The translations under genes were made by a program, and so were the position numbers. Under the pieces are notes generated by a model. The model did not search any database. It was not told where the DNA came from and saw nothing but the letters and a program-made list of their open reading frames with translations. 64,000 bases of DNA from Segetibacter sp. Its GTDB lineage: Bacteria; Bacteroidota; Bacteroidia; Chitinophagales; Chitinophagaceae. Positions 9,235 through 17,486 of the stretch are shown here, piece by piece. Positions within the stretch are counted from its first letter, which is position 1. Every line of letters begins with the position of its first letter. The stretch covers positions 1 through 64,000 of the forward strand of contig JAQBNO010000032.1 of the NCBI GenBank assembly GCA_028288485.1. The letters are read 5' to 3'.

Positions 9235-9349
9235 TGTTGTAAATTCTATGCAACCGGTAAACGAATAATAAGGTTGACAGCGCTTTCAAACAAAGCCAAA
9301 GGCTACAGATTTCTATAAAACGTATTGGTAAAAGAATAAATAGAACAAA

Positions 9350-9730
9350 ATGAATACTCCTGCAGAATTAAAATATACGAAAGACCACGAATGGATTAAA
9401 GTGGAAGGCAACGAAGCTTATGTTGGAATTACTGACTTTGCACAGGGGGAACTGGGAGATATTGTATATGTCGATATTTCTCTTTCCGGCGGTGAAATAA
9501 AACAGAACGAAATTTTTGGTTCAGTCGAAGCCGTAAAAACAGTTTCCGATTTATTTATGCCTGTCTCAGGAACCATCGTCGAAGTAAACTCAAAACTTGA
9601 AACGAGCCCAGACCTGGTAAATGCAGATCCTTTTGGCGAAGGATGGATGATCAAAATAGCTTTGTCGGATCTTTCTGAAATAGACGGTCTTTTAACTTAC
9701 GAGCAATATAATAACTTCGTCGGGGTATAA
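9350..9730 (+). CDS. gcvH: Glycine cleavage system H protein
   Basis: A 126-residue lipoyl-carrier protein that shuttles the methylamine intermediate of glycine between the P, T and L proteins of the cytoplasmic glycine cleavage system. The lipoyl lysine is K63 in [15 protein letters not shown], and the flanking family motifs [12 protein letters not shown] and [13 protein letters not shown] are intact. The length is normal. No gcvP or gcvT lies nearby, so the system is encoded at dispersed loci, as is common in Bacteroidota. Confidence 0.95.
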   Translation: MNTPAELKYTKDHEWIKVEGNEAYVGITDFAQGELGDIVYVDISLSGGEIKQNEIFGSVEAVKTVSDLFMPVSGTIVEVNSKLETSPDLVNADPFGEGWMIKIALSDLSEIDGLLTYEQYNNFVGV

Positions 9731-9763
9731 GTATTCATCCAGCCCTAGCTGTAGTTTACCTAA

Positions 9764-9929
9764 TGCTATCCGTCGTCTGTCACCAGGGATTTTAATATTA
9801 ACCAGGCCACCTGCTATTCATAGAGCTTCAGCTTGAAAGAAAATTACCTGCAGTTTTTTAAATAACAGGCGCAGCCTGGTTTTTCGTTTGCCGCTGTAGG
9901 CAGGCTGTAGGCGCAGACATACGAAGAGC
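9764..9929. mobile_element. MITE-like element, copy 1
   Basis: A roughly 166-bp non-coding unit with imperfect terminal inverted repeats: GCTATCCGTCGTCTG on the left and GCAGACATACGAAGAGC on the right. Interior blocks (CAGTTTTTTAAAT, CAGGCGCAG..TGGTTTTT, CTGTAGGC) match the copy at 10674-10836 in the same order. It occupies most of the 322-bp gap after gcvH. No target-site duplication was resolved by eye. Confidence 0.5.
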
Positions 9930-10052
9930 CGTGTGGTTATCTACAAACAGAGGCCAGAGTGACAAATATTTGCCTTTGAAAAAATGACGCTAAAGAAATT
10001 ATGAATAGATTTGAAGAGAATAAAATCGCGGTATGTTTTCTAAACTCTTTTT

Positions 10053-10529
10053 ATGAAAAAAGTATTCGCTTTATTAGTGGCCATTTCTGCTTATGTAGTT
10101 TCAATAGCTCAACCACCAAAAGTTCCTGCTGAACCCGGTAGTACTTTTGGCCAAAAAATTACTGCGGACAAAGCTATCAGTGTTGAGCAACTGCAAAATC
10201 TTCTGGGTAAAGGCGAAGCCAACAGTAAGGTAGATGTAAAGATAAAGGGTGTGGTGACAGATGTTTGTACGATGGAAGGATGCTGGATTAAAGTTCAGTC
10301 GCCGGGTGGTAAAATGATGGTTAAAATGAAAGATCACAAGTTTACGGTTCCGCTTGCATTAATTGGCAAAACCGTAGTAATAGATGGCGCAGCGGAAGAA
10401 AAAATTACCTCTGTAGAGCAATTAAGACATTATGCTGAAGACGCCGGTAAAAGCAAAGAAGAGATAGCCGCTATAAAAGACCCTAAAAAAGAAATTGTTA
10501 TTGATGCAAAAGGGGTACTTGTATTGTAG
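10053..10529 (+). CDS. DUF4920 domain-containing secreted protein
   Basis: A 158-residue protein with a signal peptide (about 1-19, ending VSIAQ) and the DUF4920 pattern: an OB-like beta-barrel with VCTMEGCWIKVQSPGG at about residues 70-86, in which two cysteines bracket MEG. The C-terminal half (HYAEDAGKSKEEIAAIKDP) is helical. The function of DUF4920 is unknown; a periplasmic metal- or redox-linked role is a guess based on the CxxxxC pair. The gene stands alone and is flanked by the two copies of the MITE-like element, so the whole unit could be prone to recombination. Confidence 0.75.
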   Translation: MKKVFALLVAISAYVVSIAQPPKVPAEPGSTFGQKITADKAISVEQLQNLLGKGEANSKVDVKIKGVVTDVCTMEGCWIKVQSPGGKMMVKMKDHKFTVPLALIGKTVVIDGAAEEKITSVEQLRHYAEDAGKSKEEIAAIKDPKKEIVIDAKGVLVL

Positions 10530-10673
10530 GAAGACACTTTTCCTTTCCACCAGGGTAATCTGCAACACCGGATTTGACAAATATGCCGACAGCCAGTCTC
10601 AACCGGTTCGGGCTACTTTAGGTTCCGCCCTAAAAATTGCGGCCGTGGCAACTTAAATCCTTAAACTGTTACT

Positions 10674-10836
10674 CTGCTATCCGTAGTCTGCGACTACCAA
10701 TTTCTAAATGTCCGTTACATGGTGCATGCTATTCCTGCAGCCAAATATTGAACAAAAATCAACTGTAGTTTTTCAAATGCCAGACGCAGTATGGTTTTTA
10801 AATTTGTCTCTGTAGTGGCAGACATACGGAGAGCAG
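10674..10836. mobile_element. MITE-like element, copy 2
   Basis: A 163-bp unit with CTGCTATCCGTAGTCTGC at the left end and GCAGACATACGGAGAGCAG at the right, largely complementary (TIR about 18-19 bp). It is in the same orientation as copy 1, so the DUF4920 gene lies between direct copies. There is no internal reading frame of note, as expected for a non-autonomous element. Confidence 0.5.
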
Positions 10837-10898
10837 AGTTGATCACATGCTGGCGTCAATTGATCGACTGCTGTTACCTGGTGCCATGAAAAGATGCG

Positions 10899-10918
10899 GC
10901 ACAAGTGAGTGACACAAC
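10899..10918 (-). repeat. Dispersed 20-bp element, GTG subfamily (A3)
   Basis: GCACAAGTGAGTGACACAAC on the plus strand. The homology extends to ATGAAAAGATGCGG upstream and CGGGGACGC downstream, shared with the copy at 36382. It lies between convergent genes. Confidence 0.8.
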
Positions 10919-11000
10919 CGGGGACGCCTGGAGAGAAAATGCCTGCACCCAAAAAATAAAAAAACAACCACGACGGGGTTAAATAAAAATAACGGTCCTC

Positions 11001-11720
11001 TTACAGCTTCTGTTTTTTTATAAACCTGTACAGGTAAGGAGCTTTATGCGCGCCGCCACTATATTTTTTCTCAAACCTTTCAAGTATTCCTAAACTCAAC
11101 ATTTTACGTTGGAAACTGGTACGAAGCAGCTTTTGGCCTAAAACCGTTTCGTACAGGCTTTGTAAATCCTGCATAGTGAAGTTCTCAGGCATAAGATTAA
11201 AACCAATTAGCTTTTGGTCAAGATTTGCACGTAAACTTTCTAAAGCTTTGCTCACAATCTCGCGGTGGTCAAGCATCAGGGGAGGTAAATTCTGTAATTC
11301 GTGCCACTCACAGCTGTCGGCCAACTGATCGGGAATAGGAGTGGCTTTGGTATAATCAATAAGAGCATAATAGCCAACGGTTAAAAAACGCCGCAATAGC
11401 CAGTGATCATTTGAAGGCGGGTGTCCTTTTGCCTGCATAATTTTTCGCAATGGTTCAGGATCATGTCGTGCAACATCGCCAAAGATGTAGAACTGCTCGA
11501 GGTAGATATTGTGGAGACCTGTCCTTTCTAATACCGACCGCCTTGCTGCATCGTTTAAGTTTTCTTCTTTTTTAATAAATCCTGCGGGTAAGGCAAATAG
11601 GTTTGTGTGCTCGTACTCGAGCAGTAATATTTTTAGCTGGTTATCTTGAAACCCGAAGATGACTGCATCAATTGCCAGTCCTGGTAAAAATATTTTTTCA
11701 AAATCGTCTGCGTGTATCAT
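11001..11720 (-). CDS. NrtR-family Nudix regulator with C-terminal winged helix
   Basis: A 239-residue regulator with an N-terminal Nudix fold (IDAVIFGFQDNQLKILLLEY, ALPAGFIKKEENL) and a C-terminal winged-helix region (TMQDLQSLYETVLGQ, TSFQRKMLSLGIL). The Nudix box is degenerate: the family REx2EExGU glutamates are missing (AARRSVLERTGL), typical of NrtR-type sensors that bind a nucleotide or sugar ligand without hydrolysing it. I chose the ATG at 11720 because AAGGAG lies 5-6 nt upstream; an in-frame ATG at 11777 would add 19 unlikely residues. It is divergent from two esterase genes with a palindrome between them, so it probably regulates them. Relatives in Bacteroides control arabinose use. 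Confidence 0.82.
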   Translation of the reverse strand: MIHADDFEKIFLPGLAIDAVIFGFQDNQLKILLLEYEHTNLFALPAGFIKKEENLNDAARRSVLERTGLHNIYLEQFYIFGDVARHDPEPLRKIMQAKGHPPSNDHWLLRRFLTVGYYALIDYTKATPIPDQLADSCEWHELQNLPPLMLDHREIVSKALESLRANLDQKLIGFNLMPENFTMQDLQSLYETVLGQKLLRTSFQRKMLSLGILERFEKKYSGGAHKAPYLYRFIKKQKL

Positions 11721-11805
11721 CTGTTCTCCTTTTTCCTGTCCGCGTTTCATTTCTCCAAATTTTAGCATTAACAACAATTCTTTTTTTCATTAAATATTTT
11801 ATGGT

Positions 11806-11833
11806 ATTATTGTCTCATCGTTGAGACAATAAT
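11806..11833. promoter_or_regulatory. Perfect 28-bp palindrome, probable NrtR-type operator
   Basis: ATTATTGTCTCA (11806-11817) and its exact complement TGAGACAATAAT (11822-11833) flank a 4-bp centre. The site ends 21 bp before the esterase ATG and lies in the divergent region next to the regulator, the position expected for an operator controlling both transcripts. Confidence 0.75.
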
Positions 11834-11854
11834 ACTCATTTATTAATACTTGTC

Positions 11855-13492
11855 ATGAAAAAACTTTTATTGCTTCTTTTACCCGCTATTCAAATGTTAC
11901 CTTCAGCGGTTGCACAAACAAGTGCTGGGTCATCTTCTCCAATCGTAAAAATAGTTACTGGTGTGGTAGAAGGAACCGTCGAAAAAAGCGGGGTAAGTTC
12001 ATTTAAAGGAATCCCCTTTGCTGCGCCTCCTGTGGGAGGCCTAAGATGGAAAGAACCGCAACCCGTAAAAAGATGGCAAGGTAAACTTGAAGCAAAGCAA
12101 TTTGGACCTAATGGGATGCAATTTGCAGTATTTGGTGATATGGGCTTTCGCTCAAAGGGAATGAGCGAAGATTGTCTTTATTTAAACGTCTGGACTCCAT
12201 CTTCCGCCCAAAAAGGCCTTCCGGTGTTGGTGTATTTCTATGGAGGGGGCTTTGTTGCAGGTGATGGCTCCGAAGCAAGATATGATGGTGAAAGTATGGC
12301 GGCCAAAGGAATAGTGGCCGTAACTGTAAACTATAGATTAGGTGTTTTCGGCTTTATGGCTCATCCCGAACTTACAAAAGGTTCGCCACACCAGGCTTCC
12401 GGTAATTATGGCTTGTTAGACCAGGCCGCTGCTTTAAAGTGGGTACAACAAAACATAGCTGCTTTTGGCGGCGATCCAAAGAAAGTAACAATTGCCGGTG
12501 AATCTGCAGGTTCAGTTTCGGTAAGCGCACAAATGGCTTCACCTCTATCAAGAAATTTAATTGCGGGTGCCATAGGTGAAAGCGGTTCATTACTCGGTAC
12601 CTTACCTGCTGTTCCGCTTAGTGAAGGAGAAAAGACAGGTGTGGAGTTCGCGAGGAGTGTTGGAGCAAATTCACTTGCACAATTACGTGCCATGCCGGCC
12701 GAACAACTACTGGAGGCTTCAAAAAAGTTTGGTCCGTTCAGGTTTGCTATGACAGTAGACGGTTATTTTTTTCCAAAGAGCCCTTACTCGATTTATGAAG
12801 CAGGAGAACAAGCGCATGTGCCATTGCTCGCCGGCTGGAACTCGGAGGAAATGAACTACCGCATGGTAATGGGAAATGAAAAGCCGACAAAAGAGAACTT
12901 TGAGAAGGCTGTTCAAAAATTATATGGCAATCAATCGCCTGAAGTTTTGCAGTTGTATAATGTTTCCAAAGATGAAGATGTAGAACAGGTAGCGACCGAC
13001 CTGGCAAGCGACCGCTTTATCAGTTTTAGTACCTGGAAGTGGGCCGATCTCCAATCAAAAACGGGGGGAAAGCCAGTTTACCGGTACCTATTCTCCCGTG
13101 CCCGCCCAGCTATGGTCGCTTCAATGGGTAATGCCACTCCTGGCCTGGCTGGTGGTGTTGTAAAGGATACTACTGCCAAAGCTGCTGCCCCTCAAATGCC
13201 TCCTGCCCGTGGAGCAGTTCATTCGGCTGAAATTGAGTATGCAATGGGAAACCTTTCGAGCAATAAAGTTTACGCCTGGACCAATGACGATTATAAAATA
13301 TCTAAAGTGATGCAGGAATACTTCGCGAACTTTATCAAGAAAGGTGATCCGAATGCCGCCGGTTTACCAAAATGGCCCGCTGCTAATGCAGGAAATAATG
13401 TAGCTGTAATCAACATCGATGTTAATACCCGTGTTGAAGCGGAAAAGAACCGGGAGCGGTACCTGTTTATGGATAAAACATCTGCAAAATAA
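11855..13492 (+). CDS. Secreted type B carboxylesterase
   Basis: A 545-residue alpha/beta hydrolase of the type B carboxylesterase (COesterase) family with a signal peptide (about 1-20, ending SAVAQ). The nucleophile is S217 in GESAGSVS; an oxyanion-hole YGGGF and the family motif SEDCLYLNVWTP are present. Length and motif order are normal. It hydrolyses carboxylic esters in the periplasm or outside the cell. It is the first gene after the palindromic operator and is followed after 45 bp by a second esterase on the same strand, so both are likely under the adjacent Nudix-type regulator. Confidence 0.9.
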   Translation: MKKLLLLLLPAIQMLPSAVAQTSAGSSSPIVKIVTGVVEGTVEKSGVSSFKGIPFAAPPVGGLRWKEPQPVKRWQGKLEAKQFGPNGMQFAVFGDMGFRSKGMSEDCLYLNVWTPSSAQKGLPVLVYFYGGGFVAGDGSEARYDGESMAAKGIVAVTVNYRLGVFGFMAHPELTKGSPHQASGNYGLLDQAAALKWVQQNIAAFGGDPKKVTIAGESAGSVSVSAQMASPLSRNLIAGAIGESGSLLGTLPAVPLSEGEKTGVEFARSVGANSLAQLRAMPAEQLLEASKKFGPFRFAMTVDGYFFPKSPYSIYEAGEQAHVPLLAGWNSEEMNYRMVMGNEKPTKENFEKAVQKLYGNQSPEVLQLYNVSKDEDVEQVATDLASDRFISFSTWKWADLQSKTGGKPVYRYLFSRARPAMVASMGNATPGLAGGVVKDTTAKAAAPQMPPARGAVHSAEIEYAMGNLSSNKVYAWTNDDYKISKVMQEYFANFIKKGDPNAAGLPKWPAANAGNNVAVINIDVNTRVEAEKNRERYLFMDKTSAK

Positions 13493-13537
13493 GAACGCGA
13501 TTAAAACGAAGTAAAATTAAACACTACCTAATCCAAA

Positions 13538-14413
13538 ATGAAAAAAGTCCCGTTGTTCCTCTTAACGCTTTTTTTGTCTCAAAGCCTTTTATCCTTTGCT
13601 GCCACAGTTGATTCTATTGATGTTGCCAGTACTGCCATGAATAAGACATACAAAGCAGCAGTGGTATTACCGGCGTCTTACGCCAAAAGCAAAACAGCTT
13701 ATCCCGTTTTATACCTGTTACACGGGGGCTACGGCCACTTTCGGGATTGGCTAACTTCAACACCCGATAAAATGCTGGTTAAGAACCTTGCTGATCAATT
13801 TAACCTTATCATCGTAATGCCCGAAGGTGAAACGTTCGGCTGGTATTTGAATAGCCCTCTTGATAAAACAAGCCAGTTTGAAACCTATATCACTAAAGAG
13901 GTGATTGACAAAATTGATAATACTTACCGCACTGTTGCATCTAAAAAAGGCAGGGTTATTACCGGTCTGTCTATGGGCGGGCATGGTTCATTGTATTTGT
14001 CAACACGCCATCCCGATCTTTTCAGCGCCGCAGGCAGCATGAGTGGCGCACTTGATTTGAGTAGCAGCAACTGGAAAATACAGCCCGATTTTGCCAAAAG
14101 TATAAAAGACAGGTTTGAGAAGATCTTAGGCCGCGATACTACCACCACTACAGTTTTTTTCGATAATTCGGTAGTTAATATGGCCGACAAAATGAAAGTA
14201 AACAACTTACCCCTAATTATCGATTGCGGTGTTGATGATTTTTTAATAGAGCCAAACAGGGAGTTGCATCGCCGGCTTGTTTACAATCATACTCCGCACG
14301 ACTACACCGAGCATCCGGGAGCACATACGTGGGACTATTGGGAGAATTCATTACCGTTCCATGTCCTGTTTTTCTCTAAGATTTTAAAATCTAACGGGGT
14401 AACCGTCCCTTAA
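13538..14413 (+). CDS. Secreted esterase, esterase D / CE1-like
   Basis: A 291-residue alpha/beta hydrolase of the putative-esterase (esterase D/feruloyl esterase) family with a signal peptide (about 1-22). The nucleophile S145 is in GLSMGGHGSL, the oxyanion region is YLLHGGYGHFRDW, and a catalytic His lies in EHPGAHTWDYW near the C-terminus. Such enzymes remove acetyl or feruloyl groups from plant polysaccharides or act on short acyl esters. The pairing with a type B esterase and an NrtR-type regulator fits de-esterification of sugars, but the substrate is inferred. Confidence 0.87.
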   Translation: MKKVPLFLLTLFLSQSLLSFAATVDSIDVASTAMNKTYKAAVVLPASYAKSKTAYPVLYLLHGGYGHFRDWLTSTPDKMLVKNLADQFNLIIVMPEGETFGWYLNSPLDKTSQFETYITKEVIDKIDNTYRTVASKKGRVITGLSMGGHGSLYLSTRHPDLFSAAGSMSGALDLSSSNWKIQPDFAKSIKDRFEKILGRDTTTTTVFFDNSVVNMADKMKVNNLPLIIDCGVDDFLIEPNRELHRRLVYNHTPHDYTEHPGAHTWDYWENSLPFHVLFFSKILKSNGVTVP

Positions 14414-14656
14414 TCAAGCTCGTTTTCTTTTTAGTGAAACTAGGATCAAGTCAACTTTAATTTGTCGCCTTGTAAAACGTCAAGTTAAGCGTGAACAGGA
14501 GTTTCTTATTTTTCACTTTTCACGTTTCATGTTTGACCTGATATTAGTGCAAGCTTCTGTACATAGAATACTTTTTGTTAAAGTATAATCATTTGTAATT
14601 TTAACAAGGAAATTGTTTTCGGTGAAAGCAATTTTGTATTTAATGTAAGGGCTTGT

Positions 14657-15679
14657 ATGAAAGGATTATATTGTTTACTTATTGTTCTATTGCCACTGTT
14701 AACGTTTGCGCAGCAAAGTGCAAACTTTTTCAGTATTGATAACAGGGTAAGTCATATTCCTGTAAATAGTCCTGATTCATTATCCCGACAGCTTACTGCA
14801 CCTTATAAAACCGATCTTGAAAAGGTTCGGGCTATTTTCCGCTGGATCACAGAAAATATTTCCTACAACGTTATGCCCGCCCGAAATGCCCGGCGAACAG
14901 CCTCAACCAGCTATTTATTGGATGACCCGAACGATACAGGTGCACTAAAGCCGCTAAGTGAAAGGGTTGCAATTGACGTACTCGAACGAAGACTCGCATT
15001 TTGCGATGGTTATGCAAGGCTTTTTAAAACGTTGTGCGAATATGCCGGTATAAAGTCGGAGGTGATCACGGGTTATGCAAGCGGGGGTATGGGACGCCGG
15101 CTGTTCAGGTTTAGCTCAAACCATCGTTGGAATGCTGTTTATTTGGACAGTTCATGGCATCTTCTCGATGTAACCTGGGCCAGTGGTTATGTTACATTCA
15201 ATTCAGACGAATTTATAAAACATTACAACGACCGGTATTTTCTTACGCCGCCAGGAGAGTTTATCCGCGATCATTATCCTGAAGAACTGCAATGGACTTT
15301 ATTGCCCGAACCTCCCAACCTTGGTGAGTACAGAAGTACCCCGTACAGGATGAATTCGTTCGTAACAAAGAGAATAAAATCGTACAAACCAGAATCGGGA
15401 ACTATAGAAGCGTCGGTAGGAGATACGCTATACTTTGATTTGGTGACCGACTATGGCGAAAAGCCATTTGTAATTGTTGACACACCCTATATTGATTCCG
15501 CTGTTATAGCCGAAGCAGGTTTAGTAAGCAGGTACCATAAAACGGTAAGCGGCGACACTATTACCTATCGGTATATTGTTACATCTCCAACTGCGCAATG
15601 GCTTACGGTGGTTTTTGATGAAGAGATGATCATGCGGTATAGATTAAATATAAAAAGGAAAGAGCCCGGGCTGAATTAA
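14657..15679 (+). CDS. Secreted transglutaminase-like protein
   Basis: A 340-residue protein with a signal peptide (about 1-18, ending LTFAQ) and a transglutaminase-like core. The catalytic triad is visible: Cys in LAFCDGYARLFKTLCEYAG (about 117), His in NHRWNAVYL (about 155) and Asp in HLLDVTWA. The C-terminal third is a beta-rich domain without a recognised motif. Bacterial members act as proteases or amidases on envelope material rather than as true cross-linkers. The gene appears monocistronic, with about 240 bp of unremarkable sequence before it. Confidence 0.8.
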   Translation: MKGLYCLLIVLLPLLTFAQQSANFFSIDNRVSHIPVNSPDSLSRQLTAPYKTDLEKVRAIFRWITENISYNVMPARNARRTASTSYLLDDPNDTGALKPLSERVAIDVLERRLAFCDGYARLFKTLCEYAGIKSEVITGYASGGMGRRLFRFSSNHRWNAVYLDSSWHLLDVTWASGYVTFNSDEFIKHYNDRYFLTPPGEFIRDHYPEELQWTLLPEPPNLGEYRSTPYRMNSFVTKRIKSYKPESGTIEASVGDTLYFDLVTDYGEKPFVIVDTPYIDSAVIAEAGLVSRYHKTVSGDTITYRYIVTSPTAQWLTVVFDEEMIMRYRLNIKRKEPGLN

Positions 15680-15755
15680 TACAGTAATACCCTGTTATTT
15701 CTTCGGCAGTATTTATGTTGTTTTCTCTCTACTCCCTTTAGGGTCGCGGCTTCAG

Positions 15756-16040
15756 CTATAACAAAGCACTCACTATCTGCTCCCACTCTTCCTGTAAAGA
15801 TACGGGCGGCCTCTTTTTGCCGGCTTTGCTATACCAGTAATCTGCATTCCAGGTATCACCTTCTTTTCTATGCAGGTAGGCATGTATCCATGAGGCGTTT
15901 TGGTCGGGCACGTCCTGGATCAGTTCGTGCGATTTGTTCCAGTTGTTTTTCGCATCGTACCATAGCGCTTTTATATAAATGGAAGCATCCTCCGGAGGAT
16001 AGTCTGCCAATAAGCTTTCTTTTAGATCAGTTAGTTTCAT
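15756..16040 (-). CDS. Conserved small protein of unknown function
   Basis: A 94-residue cytoplasmic protein from the ATG at 16040 (MKLTDLKESL); an upstream ATG at 16082 would add 14 less typical residues. It is rich in Trp and acidic residues (ALWYDAKNNWNKSHELIQD, HAYLHRKEGDTWNADYWYSK) and looks helical. I recall similar short proteins in other bacteria with helical repeats around WxxAHxxxQ, but no function is known. It is antisense-oriented and convergent with the transglutaminase. Confidence 0.6.
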   Translation of the reverse strand: MKLTDLKESLLADYPPEDASIYIKALWYDAKNNWNKSHELIQDVPDQNASWIHAYLHRKEGDTWNADYWYSKAGKKRPPVSLQEEWEQIVSALL

Positions 16041-16221
16041 TTTGTAAAAATAAACGATTGATAGCCGGTTATCTTCCTGCAAACATCCTTTTTTTCTTCG
16101 CTAAAGCCGTCGCTAAAATAACTTCCTGGGCCTGTTGCTTCTTACAGAGTAACGGCCCGATATTTTTAATAAAAGTTGCTGACAACTTATATTGCTATTA
16201 TTAAATATGTGTTCGGCAGAT

Positions 16222-16974
16222 ATGTTTCGTTTAATAATCTATTTCCTCTTTATCCTTGCGTCCTCTGCTTCGCAAGCGCAGCTGATTGTAAATGTTGAAA
16301 ATTCACGTATTCAGTCCGATACTACCGGCTGGAAGGGCAACCTGGGTACCGCATTCGCTTTTACTAAAAACGTACAGGAGGTATTAAATATAAACGCGAC
16401 TATGCACCTACAATATAAAACCGAAAAGGACCTTTATCTCTTGTTAGCCAATTACAACCTTTTGAAAGGTAATAACCAGGCATTGTCGAATAATATGTTC
16501 TATCATTTGCGCTATAACCGCGAATTGAGTAAAGTGGTTCGATGGGAAGTTTTTACTCAATGGCAGGAGAATAGTATAACCAACATCGGCCTCCGTGCTT
16601 TGCTGGGTGCCGGTCCGCGTTTTAAAGTTTATGAAGCGAAACGTTCAAGATTGTATGCGGGTGTTTTAGTGATGTATGAACACGAGAAAGACATTAAGCC
16701 TACGGTAACTTATAACGACATTAGAAGCGATAATTATGTTTCTTTTACTTATAAGCCCAACGATATTTTCGACATTACCGGTACTACATTCTACCAGCCT
16801 CTTTTCAGGCTATTTAAAGATTATCGAATATTAAACCAGATTTCAGTTAATATAAAAGCTACCAAACGTTTCTCTATCACTACCTACTGGGATTTCTCCT
16901 ACGATTCATACCCTGCTCTTGGTACGCCTACTGTTAACTATACTGTTACCAATGGCTTTACCTATACGTTTTAA
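16222..16974 (+). CDS. DUF481-like outer membrane protein
   Basis: A 250-residue protein from the ATG at 16222, which gives a clean signal peptide (MFRLIIYFLFILASSASQAQ); ATG 16192 adds 10 residues upstream. Alternating hydrophobic and aromatic beta-strands run to the C-terminus, which ends in FTYTF, a terminal Phe typical of outer-membrane barrels. Blocks such as WKGNLGTAFAFTKN and GLRALLGAGPRF fit DUF481. It is probably a small outer-membrane beta-barrel of unknown role with no operon partner. Confidence 0.65.
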   Translation: MFRLIIYFLFILASSASQAQLIVNVENSRIQSDTTGWKGNLGTAFAFTKNVQEVLNINATMHLQYKTEKDLYLLLANYNLLKGNNQALSNNMFYHLRYNRELSKVVRWEVFTQWQENSITNIGLRALLGAGPRFKVYEAKRSRLYAGVLVMYEHEKDIKPTVTYNDIRSDNYVSFTYKPNDIFDITGTTFYQPLFRLFKDYRILNQISVNIKATKRFSITTYWDFSYDSYPALGTPTVNYTVTNGFTYTF

Positions 16975-17052
16975 AGAGCCCGTTTCTAATGTAAATAATG
17001 GTTTTATTCGCTGTATTTTTTGGTAGTCGACCGTAGAGTTCTCTTCACCATC

Positions 17053-17072
17053 CTTGCGTCGCACACTGCATC
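17053..17072 (+). repeat. Dispersed 20-bp element, GCG subfamily (B2)
   Basis: CTTGCGTCGCACACTGCATC: the core GCGTCGC is intact but the TTGTAC end is degenerate. Confidence 0.55.
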
Positions 17073-17319
17073 TGCATAACCCTTAATTAACATTTCCATC
17101 ATGTGCTTACCGAATAAACCTGTTAAAGTAATTCCACAAATAGTTTTGTATGCATTGCTTTCACTAATTTTTTTTTCGTCGTTTTCAACTTCTGATTAGA
17201 AGCAAGAAAAGTAAAACGAGAACCTGTTAGTATCTGTAGTGAGGCGCTAGTGTATGTGAACCCGGGCGTTTTTAAGGGGTTTATGAAATGGAGGCTGAAG
17301 ATGGCAATTGATTTGCAGA

Positions 17320-17339
17320 TAAAGTGATTGCGACGCAAC
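17320..17339 (-). repeat. Dispersed 20-bp element, GCG subfamily (B3)
   Basis: ATTGCGACGCAACG in inverted orientation relative to B2, 267 bp away. Only the core half is conserved. Confidence 0.5.
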
Positions 17340-17486
17340 GATTTTGCTATGAAAACTGATGCTGGTATTATAAGCATTTTGAACGCTGCTAATAATTTTT
17401 CAAGCCCGGTTAAAACAAATTCGACGAAGTTCAGTTTTTAAAAGACGTTGTATATTTACACCCTTGCCATTTAATTTTAAATTTGC

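Larger units (their letters stand above)
16975..17486. other. 512-bp intergenic region before kaiC
   Basis: It holds two copies of the GCG-type short repeat (17053 and 17320) and is otherwise AT-rich. No convincing reading frame, RNA gene or consensus TTG-N(17-23)-TAnnTTTG promoter was found; a TAAATTTG lies at 17478 directly before the kaiC ATG, too close to be a promoter for that start. Confidence 0.4.

Noticed and set aside
9127-9318. 63-codon frame before gcvH
   Set aside because: It crosses a copy of the 20-bp repeat and has no recognisable protein features.
17478-17485. TAAATTTG as a kaiC promoter -7 box
   Set aside because: It is one base from the start codon and its nearest TTG spacing (27 nt) is outside the usual range.
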